From assembly GCA_044868325.1 (NCBI GenBank), contig JBIOWI010000186.1:1-26443 (forward strand): a DNA stretch of 26,443 bases, read 5' to 3'. The stretch is from AWTP1-13 sp044868325. Lineage in GTDB: Bacteria > Pseudomonadota > Alphaproteobacteria > Rhizobiales > Hyphomicrobiaceae. Below are positions 7,521 through 16,100 of the stretch, piece by piece. The notes under the pieces are model-generated. The model made no database searches. It was not told where the DNA came from and saw nothing but the letters and a program-made list of their open reading frames with translations. Both the position numbers and the translations under genes were made by a program. The stretch's first letter is position 1. Each line of letters starts with the position of its first letter.

Positions 7521-7561
7521 GAAGCGTCGGGGCTTCCGGGTGCGGAGGCCCCGATGGCTTC
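7521..7561. terminator. Strong hairpin between convergent genes
   Basis: A long imperfect stem forms from 7521-7537 and 7544-7561 (TCGGGGC pairing with GCCCCGA at its core, flanked by GAAGC/GCTTC) around a 6-nt loop. It sits between the stops of the LysM gene and the facing minus-strand gene, as expected for a bidirectional terminator. A 10-bp tandem duplication, CTCGATGGTA twice, lies immediately before it at 7501-7520. Confidence 0.5.
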
Positions 7562-7584
7562 TTAGAGAGCGGATGGCCTTGCGG

Positions 7585-8220
7585 CTATTGGCGCATCGAG
7601 CCGATGATGCGCTCGAGCGAGACGCTGTCGGCCACCAAGCCGTCCCGCACCGCTGCGGCGTACCATGCCCGGTACCAGCGCGTGGCTTCCTTCACATCCG
7701 GTGTCGCATCCGCCTGCTGGCCCACGAGCACGTTGGGATCGTACGACCGCGCAAGGTCCCATGCCGCATCGGGCGAGCCTTTGTTCGCCAGCGCAAGAAG
7801 CTGCTCGCGAGCTGCACGCACCTTCCCCTTTGCCATCAGGGCGCGCGCCCCTGCCAGCGCCGCCTTCACCTCTGGTCCCGGTGGGTCGAGCCGCTGCTGG
7901 CCTGCGGCCGCGCGGGTCTCCTCCGCGTCCGACGGCTGTTGCGGCACGGCTGCCGTCCGCGCCGTCGATCCCCCGGCCAGCGCGGGCGTATCGGGTACAG
8001 GGCCCTTGGCGCGCACGAACATGTAGGCCGCGCCGAGCAGGCCGCCAGCCGTGGCCAGGATGACAAGCCCGGTGACGATCGCCGCGCCGCGTCCGGACCG
8101 CGACTCCGCGCCGACGGGCTTCGTGGCGACAGGCTCGAGCTCCGTCTCGAAGCCCTGCAGGCGCTGGAGGACCGCCTTGACCTCACTGAGCTTGGGATCT
8201 TTGTTGTCGGAACTTGCCAT
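7585..8220 (-). CDS. Single-pass membrane protein with Sel1/TPR-like domain
   Basis: This 211-aa protein has a cytoplasmic N-terminus of about 45 residues starting MASSDNKDPKLSEVKAVLQR, one transmembrane segment at about 46-69 (AAIVTGLVILATAGGLLGAA), a Pro/Ala-rich linker, and a helical C-terminal domain (residues about 118-205) reading as degenerate TPR/Sel1 repeats (ALAGARALMAKGKVRAAREQ; DVKEATRWYRAWYAAAV). Such repeats mediate protein-protein contacts. The topology puts the repeats in the periplasm, where the LysM/SBP product would also be. It is transcribed towards the LysM gene and divergently from the large dynamin-like gene. The specific role is unknown. Confidence 0.75.
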   Translation of the reverse strand: MASSDNKDPKLSEVKAVLQRLQGFETELEPVATKPVGAESRSGRGAAIVTGLVILATAGGLLGAAYMFVRAKGPVPDTPALAGGSTARTAAVPQQPSDAEETRAAAGQQRLDPPGPEVKAALAGARALMAKGKVRAAREQLLALANKGSPDAAWDLARSYDPNVLVGQQADATPDVKEATRWYRAWYAAAVRDGLVADSVSLERIIGSMRQ

Positions 8221-8688
8221 GTCAGCTAACTAAGCGGCGCCGCACGGCGCATGTGCTCACTCAGAATCTGGTCGGGAAGGTGGCAGCCGCAGTCCCGCGT
8301 ACACCCCAGCTGAATTTCACTCAATGCGTGATGATACGTCCTCACTTCTGCCCCACTCCCTCCTATCATCTCGTCGTGCTTGGCGCTCCCGTTATTCACA
8401 CCTTGAGCCGCTGCCTTCATGACTCTCGGCGCCAATAATGCAGCGGGCGGACGCAACCGGTCCTGCAGGCCTCAGACGCCTTCAGCCCCGGACGGCTTCG
8501 CCCCGTCTTCCCATCGGCGAGCCGCCCAGTGTCGATTGTCGCTGCAGACGCCGCGTGAATAGTGCACAATAGCCCGGGCTGAGCTGGCCGACAGGATGCA
8601 CTGTAAATTGGGTTAGGTACCATCCGCTCCCAGGGTCGCAGCCTCAATCTGAAATGGCGGCGGCGGGGATTTCCTGCAGGGGGAGGCC
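8221..8688. other. Divergent intergenic region between the TPR protein and the large GTPase
   Basis: The 468 bp must hold promoters for both divergent genes, but I find no convincing -35/-10 pair. Visible elements are a 10-bp palindrome AGCCCGGGCT near 8571 and a small GACGG/CCGTC hairpin near 8491. No open frame here has a credible start and composition. Confidence 0.4.
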
Positions 8689-10893
8689 GTGTCGAATCCA
8701 TCGCATGACGTTAGCGCCGAGCAACCAGCGGAGGCCGGCGCAGAGACCGGTGTGCGGCTGTTCGCGACGCGCCAGATCGGCGCGGAGCTCGAGACCATGC
8801 GGCGGGAGCTGGTGGTCTGCGGCCGCGAGCTGCAGTCGGCGCGACCGTTCCGTGGCGGCTCGTTCGTTGACGATATGCTGCGCCTTCTGGCGAGGCTCAC
8901 CTGCCGTATCGCGGTGATCGGCCAAGTCAAGGCGGGCAAGAGCACGTTCATCAACGGGCTCGTTCGCAGCCCCGGCCTCTTGCCCACCGACGTGAACCCG
9001 TGGACCACCGCGGTCACCCATCTGCACTTTGCTCGCGCCGACGCCCCGCCCAACATCGCGGCGGAGTTCACGTTCTTCGACTCCAACGAGTGGGAGCGCC
9101 TGGCACGGGGCGGCGGGCATATCCGCGAGCTCACCCAGCGTCTAGTGCCTGGCTTCGAGCCGGAGCTGCTGCATAAGCACGTGGATGCCATGCGGCGCCG
9201 GTCCGAGGAGCGGCTCGGCGCCACGCTGCGCACGCTGCTCGGCAAGAAGCACGCCTTCCCCTCGATCACCACCGAGGTGCTCGAGCGGTACGTCTGCTCC
9301 GGCCTGCCCAGCAGCGGATCGGAGCACAAGGGCGTCTACTCTGACGTGGTCAAGTCGGCCGACCTCTACTTCTCCAGCAACGACTTCGGCTTCCCCACCA
9401 CCATCATCGACACGCCCGGCACCAACGATCCGTTCCTGGTGCGCGACGAGATCACCCGCCGCGCCCTGGAGAACGCCGATCTTTACATTGTCGTCCTGAC
9501 GGCGCGGCAGGCGCTCTCGTCGGCCGACGTGGCGCTCCTGCGCATCCTGCGCGGCCTCCACAAGGAGCGCATCTGCGTCTTCATCAACCGCATCGACGAA
9601 CTCGGCGACCCGGGTCGCGAAGTGCCGGCCATCGTCAAGCACGTCCAGACCGGCCTGGGCCGCGAGTTCCCGAGCTCGGAGATTCCGGTCGTGGCGGGGA
9701 GTGCGCTGTGGGCGGAGATTGCTATCCGCGGCGGCGGTCCGGAGGCCGACCGTGCCCTCACGCCGAAAATACGCGAGTATGCCAAGCTCCTGCTGGACAG
9801 CGCGGCGCCGGTCGCGCCGGCCACGCCGCAGGAGCGCATCGAGACCCTGTTCGTGTGCTCGGGCTTGTCGCCGCTGTGCGAGGTGCTCGCCCGTCTCACG
9901 CTCGACAGCCACACCGGCCGGGTGTTGACACAGATCTCGCGCTCGTTCTCCGAGCTGGCCCGTGTCGGCCAGAACGCGGCGAACCACGAGGTCGAGGTGC
10001 TGGAGACGGAGGGCAGATCGGTCGCCACGGCCGGCAACCACGGCGAGGTGGAGCTGCGCGCAGCCGATGCCGAGGTCAAGGAGAACGAGCGCCTGACCGC
10101 TACCTTGCGCACGCTGCTCACCGACCTACAGATCCGCACCGACCAGGTGATCGAGGACCAGTGCGGCAAGATGGTCGAAATCCTGCGCGACGTCGTGGCC
10201 GGCTTCTCCGAGGTCGAATGCGAGAACATGCGCAACGCGCTGGCCGAGGGACATCGCGGCCGGGTCTGGCGCAGCGACTCCACACTCCTGCGCCAGAGTC
10301 TGGAGGAGGAGTTCGTCAAGTCCTACCGCGAGGCCGAGCAGGAGATCGGCAAGCTCGAGTCGCACGTCTTCCCCAAGCTGAAGCTGCTGCTTGCCCGCTA
10401 CCGTCCCGACTGGCAGGCGCTGGATCACGCAGCGGCCGAGGGTGGCCCTGCCGAGCTGCCGCCGCTCACCGCCTTGAGCAAGGCGGTCGCTCTCGACCTC
10501 GGCGAGCCGTGGTGGAAGCACTGGTGGACGCGCGACCGCAATTTCGAAGGCCAGGTCGCCGAGCTTGACGGTCTCATCCGGCGCGAGTTCTACCCCATCG
10601 TGGACGAGCTTACCCAGTCGGCGCGTCTGCAACTCAAGGCCAGGCAGGCGGCATCGCTGCAGGAGGCCAACATGGTCTTCATGGGGCTGGTCGAGCTTCT
10701 GAAGGAGCAGAGCCGGGCGCGGCTGGAACGCATGAGCGCGCTCATCGCCGGCGGCGAGGCCGCACGCTCGCCCGAGTTGCAGCGCAACCGTGACGTCCGC
10801 ACGGCCGAGCTGAAGAGCCAGATCAGCAAGATGGACCTGCTGGCGCGACGGCTGGAAAGCATCGAGCAGGCGTGGGCCGAGAAGATCGGCTGA
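8689..10893 (+). CDS. Dynamin family (bacterial dynamin-like) GTPase
   Basis: This 734-aa protein is a large mechanochemical GTPase of the bacterial dynamin-like/YjdA (CrfC)-like type. Visible are G1 GQVKAGKST at residues 78-86, a Thr-rich G2 region (NPWTTAVTH), G3 DTPG at 241-244, and G4 NRID at 300-303. A long helical, coiled-coil-prone region follows (ENERLTATLRTLLTDLQIRT). A Trp-rich patch WWKHWW at about 607-612 could be the membrane-contact tip. It ends in a helical stretch (KMDLLARRLESIEQAWAEKI). The GTG start at 8689 has GGAGG only 2 nt away, which is tight; a GTG at about residue 21 is an alternative. A role in membrane remodelling is family knowledge. Confidence 0.88.
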   Translation: MSNPSHDVSAEQPAEAGAETGVRLFATRQIGAELETMRRELVVCGRELQSARPFRGGSFVDDMLRLLARLTCRIAVIGQVKAGKSTFINGLVRSPGLLPTDVNPWTTAVTHLHFARADAPPNIAAEFTFFDSNEWERLARGGGHIRELTQRLVPGFEPELLHKHVDAMRRRSEERLGATLRTLLGKKHAFPSITTEVLERYVCSGLPSSGSEHKGVYSDVVKSADLYFSSNDFGFPTTIIDTPGTNDPFLVRDEITRRALENADLYIVVLTARQALSSADVALLRILRGLHKERICVFINRIDELGDPGREVPAIVKHVQTGLGREFPSSEIPVVAGSALWAEIAIRGGGPEADRALTPKIREYAKLLLDSAAPVAPATPQERIETLFVCSGLSPLCEVLARLTLDSHTGRVLTQISRSFSELARVGQNAANHEVEVLETEGRSVATAGNHGEVELRAADAEVKENERLTATLRTLLTDLQIRTDQVIEDQCGKMVEILRDVVAGFSEVECENMRNALAEGHRGRVWRSDSTLLRQSLEEEFVKSYREAEQEIGKLESHVFPKLKLLLARYRPDWQALDHAAAEGGPAELPPLTALSKAVALDLGEPWWKHWWTRDRNFEGQVAELDGLIRREFYPIVDELTQSARLQLKARQAASLQEANMVFMGLVELLKEQSRARLERMSALIAGGEAARSPELQRNRDVRTAELKSQISKMDLLARRLESIEQAWAEKIG

Positions 10894-10989
10894 TTCTGCT
10901 GTAGAACCGCTCCGCGGCGGTCCCGGAAACACGCCGATGCAACACGGGCGCTCGGGCAAAAGCGGCCGAGCCAGGGAGTGCTTCTGCGC

Positions 10990-12804
10990 ATGGCCAGGAC
11001 GAAGGCATCCAAGGCCGCTCCAAAGGTGGGGCCGGCTTCCCGCGCCAAGCGCAAGGCGGCTTCCGCCAAGGCGCAGGCAAAGCGAGGCGGAGCAAGGCCG
11101 CGATCCGATACCGGCCAATCGGCGCGGTCGAGACTGGTCGAGCTCAAGCGTCGGATACGAGAGATGGCCAGTCTCAACGCGGCACCAGACCAGGGGGCGA
11201 TGAAGACCGCGGCCAAGGCGAAGCCGAAGGCCGCAGGAGCCCGGACCGGCCGAAGGGCGGCGAGCGGTATATCGCCTGAATCGCGGCTGGCCGAGCTGAA
11301 GCGGCGCCTGCAGGAGGCGGGCGACATCGCTTCCGCCTCGGCCGTGCTCGGCTGGGACCAGGCCACCTACATGCCGAAGGGCGGCGCCCCCGCGCGGGCG
11401 CGCCAGGGCGCAACTCTGAGCCGGCTGGCGCACGAGCGGTTCACCGACCCGGCCGTCGGCAGGCTGCTCGACGGCCTCATGGCCTACGCGGAGGGCCTGC
11501 CGGAGGACTCAGACGATGCCTGTCTGATCCGCGTCGTCCGGCGCCAGTACGACAAGGCCGTCAAGGTGCCTGCCGAGCTCGTGGCGCGCCGCCAGGAGGT
11601 CGGCTCCGCCTCCTACGACGCCTGGACGCGGGCGCGGCCGGCCAACGACTTCGCCGCCATGCGTCCGTTCCTGGAGCGGATGCTCGACCTCAGCCGCGAG
11701 TATGCCCGCTGCCTCGGCCCCTACGATCACATCGCCGACCCACTGATCGACGACCTGGACGACGGCATGACGGCGGCCAGTGTCCGCGCCCTGTTCGACG
11801 CGCTGCGCGCCGAGCTGGTGCCCGTCGTGCGCGCCATCTCTGAGCAGCCCCCGGCAGACGACAGCTGCCTGCGCCGGCATTTTCCCGAGGCGCGGCAGCT
11901 CGATTTCAGCGTCGGCGCGATCCGGCGCTTCGGTTACGACTTCGACCGCGGTCGTCTCGACAAGACGCACCATCCGTTCTGCACAAGGTTCGCCTCGGGC
12001 GACGTGCGCATCACTACGCGGGTGAAGGAGAACGACCTCTCCGACGCCCTGTTCTCCACCCTGCACGAGGCCGGTCACGCCCTCTACGAGCAGGGCATCG
12101 ACCCTGCCTTCGACGGCACGCCGCTGGGCGGCGGCACCTCCATGGGGGTGCACGAGAGCCAGTCGCGGCTGTGGGAGAATCTGGTGGGCCGCAGCCGCGG
12201 CTTCTGGGAGCATTTCTATCCGCCGTTGCGCGAACTGTTCCCCGAGCAGCTCGCGGGAGTGCCCCTGGAGACTTTCTACCGCGCCGTCAACAAGGTGGAG
12301 CGCTCGCTGATCCGCACCGACGCCGACGAGGTCACCTACAACCTGCACGTCATGCTGCGCTTCGGCCTGGAGCTGGACCTGCTGGAGGGCCGCCTCAAGG
12401 TCAAGGACCTGCCCGAGGCGTGGCGCGCCCGCTTCAAGGCCGACCTCGGCCTGGAGCCGCCCGATGACAGCGACGGCTGCCTGCAGGACGTGCACTGGTA
12501 CGCCGGCGGCATCGGGGGCGCCTTCCAGAGCTACACCATCGGCAACATCCTGAGCGCCCAGCTCTACGCCGCCGCCGTGGAAGCCCGCCCCGAGATACCT
12601 CAGGAGACAAGGCAGGGCGAGTTCGGCACGCTCCAGGCTTGGCTGCGCGACCGCCTCTACCGCCACGGCAGCAAGTTCCAACCCGACGAGATCGTCCGCC
12701 GCGCCACCGGCAAGGCGATGACCATCGCGCCGTACATTGCCTATTTGCGATCCAAGTACGGCGAGCTTTACGAGCTGCCGCAGAGACGCCGCCAAGCTTC
12801 GTAG
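10990..12804 (+). CDS. M32-family metallocarboxypeptidase (thermostable carboxypeptidase 1-like)
   Basis: This is a zinc carboxypeptidase releasing C-terminal residues from peptides. M32 signatures are present in order: HPFCT, DVRITTR, HEAGH (residues 359-363, the HExxH zinc site), HESQSR, the third-ligand region RTDADEVTYNLH, and GCLQDVHWY. Family members are about 500 aa; this frame is 604 aa because of a 90-residue basic Lys/Ala-rich N-terminal extension holding a degenerate second copy of the segment that opens the catalytic domain (SRLVELKRRIREM versus SRLAELKRRLQEA). ATG 10990 follows AGGGAG; ATG 11200, also with a G-rich upstream, would remove most of the extension. The stop codon lies inside a repeat element. 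Confidence 0.9.
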   Translation: MARTKASKAAPKVGPASRAKRKAASAKAQAKRGGARPRSDTGQSARSRLVELKRRIREMASLNAAPDQGAMKTAAKAKPKAAGARTGRRAASGISPESRLAELKRRLQEAGDIASASAVLGWDQATYMPKGGAPARARQGATLSRLAHERFTDPAVGRLLDGLMAYAEGLPEDSDDACLIRVVRRQYDKAVKVPAELVARRQEVGSASYDAWTRARPANDFAAMRPFLERMLDLSREYARCLGPYDHIADPLIDDLDDGMTAASVRALFDALRAELVPVVRAISEQPPADDSCLRRHFPEARQLDFSVGAIRRFGYDFDRGRLDKTHHPFCTRFASGDVRITTRVKENDLSDALFSTLHEAGHALYEQGIDPAFDGTPLGGGTSMGVHESQSRLWENLVGRSRGFWEHFYPPLRELFPEQLAGVPLETFYRAVNKVERSLIRTDADEVTYNLHVMLRFGLELDLLEGRLKVKDLPEAWRARFKADLGLEPPDDSDGCLQDVHWYAGGIGGAFQSYTIGNILSAQLYAAAVEARPEIPQETRQGEFGTLQAWLRDRLYRHGSKFQPDEIVRRATGKAMTIAPYIAYLRSKYGELYELPQRRRQAS

Positions 12805-12906
12805 GGTGCAATAAGCGAAAGCGCATTGCACCGATTCGCCCTACGCGGGTCCACGACCGAGCGGGGGATCGGTGCAATACGGGCTAACGCCCTATTGCAC
12901 CCTACG
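12800..12906. repeat. 107-bp palindromic repeat element (BIME/MITE-like)
   Basis: The element is bounded by a perfect 14-bp terminal inverted repeat, CGTAGGGTGCAATA at 12800-12813 and TATTGCACCCTACG at 12893-12906. An inner perfect inverted repeat, ATTGCACCGAT at 12825-12835 and ATCGGTGCAAT at 12868-12878, makes two head-to-head hairpin units. TAGGGTGCAATA-type palindromes recur in many alphaproteobacterial genomes. The left end supplies the TAG stop of the M32 gene. Confidence 0.8.
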
Positions 12907-13102
12907 TCGCGGCGCGCGTTCCCAAGGACGATCGCACCGCGGAGCGGTATTCCCCGGAAAAAAGGCGTAGCCGGTTGCAAAACGGGAGAAGCGGCCGGCT
13001 GCTGCCACGGTTCAGTCACGCGCGGCTGATCCAGTCCGCCCTGCCGGCGTCGAGCGAGCGCCGGAAGGTTCCCACACACGACGCACGTCAGGGATTGCCC
13101 CC

Positions 13103-16100
13103 ATGCTGCCTGTCCTCCGGCTGCTCGCCTGTCTTGCCATGCTCGTCGTTGCCGGCGCCGGCCACGCGCAGGACATCTCCTTCACCCACGACGGCGTGCA
13201 GGCCGACGCGAAGCGCTACGAGTCCTACCTCAAGGCGAGCTGGCAGCCCGGCACCAGGCAAGGGCGCGACCTGCGCGCGGAGGGCAGCCGGCTGCTGGCC
13301 GTCGGCAAGGACTACCGAGCGGCTTCGCGCGCCTTCGCCCAGGCCGTCGTCTTCGACGCCAACGACGCCGATGCCTGGCTGGGCCTCGCGCGTGCGCTGC
13401 TCGCTATCGCGCCGGACCAGAGCAGCGAGCGCTACGACCTGCCCGTCAACGCCTCGGGCGCGGCCTGGAACGCCTACCAGCGCGCCAAGGCCCCGGCGAC
13501 CAAGGGAGCAGCCCTGCTCGTCCTGCACGAGGCCTTCAAGCGCCGCTCCTTCTGGCGTGCCGCCATCGATGCGCTCCGAGCCAGCGTCGCGCTCGCCCCC
13601 AACGCCCATGCGCAGGCCGCGCTGGAGGCGCTGGTGGCTGAGCACGGCTTCCGCATCGCCGAGTACAAGGTGGACAGCGACGCGGCCCAGCCGCGCCTGT
13701 GCATCCAGTTCAGCGAGAACCTGGCCGGGGCCCAAGTCGACTGGGCGCAGTTCTTCCAGGTCAACGGCAAGGACCCGCAGGCTGTCACGGCCGAGACGCG
13801 CCAGATCTGCGTCGACGGCCTCGCCCACGGCGGGCGCTACGAGGTGCAGGTGCGCGCCGGGCTGCCCTCGGCGATCCGGGGCGAGCCGCTTTCCAAGATG
13901 GCCGAGATGGCCGTCTATGTGAGGGACAGGGCGCCGTCCGTGCGGGCCGTCGGGCGCAGCTACGTGCTGCCCAACCGCGGGCAGCAGGGCATCCCGCTGG
14001 TTACGGTCAACACCGACAGGGTCGAGATCGAGGTCTATCGCATTGGCGACCGCAGCATCGCCCAGGTCCTCCAGAGCGGCGAGTTCCAGAAGCAACTCGG
14101 CTCCTACGACGTGAGCACGCTGAAGGAGAGGACGGGCGCGCGAATCTACGCGGGCGAGATGCAGGTCGCCTCCCGCCTCAACGAGGACGTGACGACGGCC
14201 TTCCCGGTGGCGGAGGCCATCCCGCGCATGCAGCCCGGCGTGTACGTGCTCGTGGCCTGCGCCGCCGCCAAGAAGGACGGCGGTAACGAGAACGGCAACG
14301 CCGGGCGCAGCGCCACGCAGTGGTTCATCGTCTCTGATCTGGGCCTCACGGCCATCAACGGCGACGACGGCGTGCACGGCTTCGTGCGCTCGCTGGCCAC
14401 CGCCGAGCCGGTCGCCGGTGCCGGCGTGCGCCTGATTGCCCGCAACAACGAGGTGCTGGCGGCGGCCAAGACCGACGCCCGCGGCTACGTGCGCTTCGAC
14501 CCGGCGCTGGTGCGCGGCGAGGGCGGCCAGGCACCCGCGGTGCTCGTTGCCGAGACCGGGGCAGGCGACTACGCCTTCCTCGACACGGCTACCGCTGCCT
14601 TCGACCTGACCGATCGCGGCGTCAGCGGCCGCACCGAGCCGGGGCCGGTGGACGGCTTCACCTACGCCGACCGCGGCGTCTATCGCCCGGGCGAGACGGT
14701 GCACCTGACCACGCTGGTGCGCACTCGCGACGGCACCGCCTCGCCGGTGCCCGCGACGCTCATCTTCCAGCGCCCCGACGGTGTGGAGCACTCGCGCGTC
14801 GCTGTTCCCGATCAGGGCCTCGGCGGCAGGGCCGCCAGGTTCGCCCTGGCGGGCTCGGCGATGACCGGAACGTGGCGCGTCAAGGTCCACACCGACCCCA
14901 AGGCCACACCGATCGCCCAGGCGGCGTTCCTCGTGGAGGACTTCGTGCCGGAGCGCCTGGAGCTGAAGCTCGAGGCGGCAGCCGAGGGGCTGAGCGCGCG
15001 GGAGCCGGGCCTCATCAAGGTTGCGGGCCGCTATCTCTACGGTCCGCCGGCCGCCGGCCTCGCCGTCGAGGGCGAGATCGCGGTGAAGGCGTTGCAGAAG
15101 GACCTGCCCGCCTTCCCCGGCTACAGGTTCGGTCTCGCCGACGAGCAGTTCACCCCGGTGCGCAAGCCGCTGGAGCAACTCCCCGCAACGGGCGCCGACG
15201 GCAAGGCCGACGTCGCCGTGGACCTGCCGGGCTTCGCCAAGACCGGCCTGCCGCTGGAGGCGCATGTCATCGTCAGGCTGCGCGAATCCGGCGGGCGCAC
15301 CATCGAGCGAACGGTGACGCTGCCCGTCGATCCAAAGAGCGCCCGCATCGGCATCAAGCCTCTGTTCAAGGGCCAGGTGGGGGAGGGCGAGACGGCACAG
15401 TTCGAGGCCATCCTCGTCGGCGCCGACGGCAAGGCCGCCCCCGCCAAGGGCCTCAAGTGGCAGCTCATGCGCCTGGACCGGCGCTGGCAGTGGTACAGCC
15501 GCGACGGCTCCTGGGCCTACGAGGCTACCACCAGCACACGGCGCGTGGCCGCCGGCACCGTGGATGCCGCGCCTGGTGCACCAGGCAAGGTCGAAGCACG
15601 TCTCGACTGGGGCCGCTATCGCCTGGAGGTGAGCGACGGTTCGGGGCTTGCCTCCAGCGTGGTGTTCAACGCCGGATACTGGGCCGATGAGTCCGCCGAT
15701 ACGCCCGAGGCCCTCGACGTGGCGCTCGACAAGCCGGCCTACCGGCCCGGCGATACCGCCCGCGTCAAGGTCACCTCGCGCATGGCCGGCCGCGCGCTCG
15801 TCACGGTCATGGGCTCCGGGCTGCTCAGCACGCAGGAGGTGGACCTGCCCGTGGGTGGTGGCGAGGTGCCTATCAAGGTCGGCGACGGCTGGGGGCCCGG
15901 CGCTTACGTCGCCGTCATGCTCTACCGCCCCCTCGACGAGAAGGCCAAGCGCATGCCGGGCCGCGCCGTCGGCCTGCGCTGGCTCGCCATCGACCAGAAG
16001 CCGCGCACGCTGGGCGTCAGCCTCGACCTGCCGGAGAAGGTCGGCTCGGGCAGACTGCTCGCCGTTCCCGTCAAGCTCGCGGGCCTGGCGCCCGGCGAGG

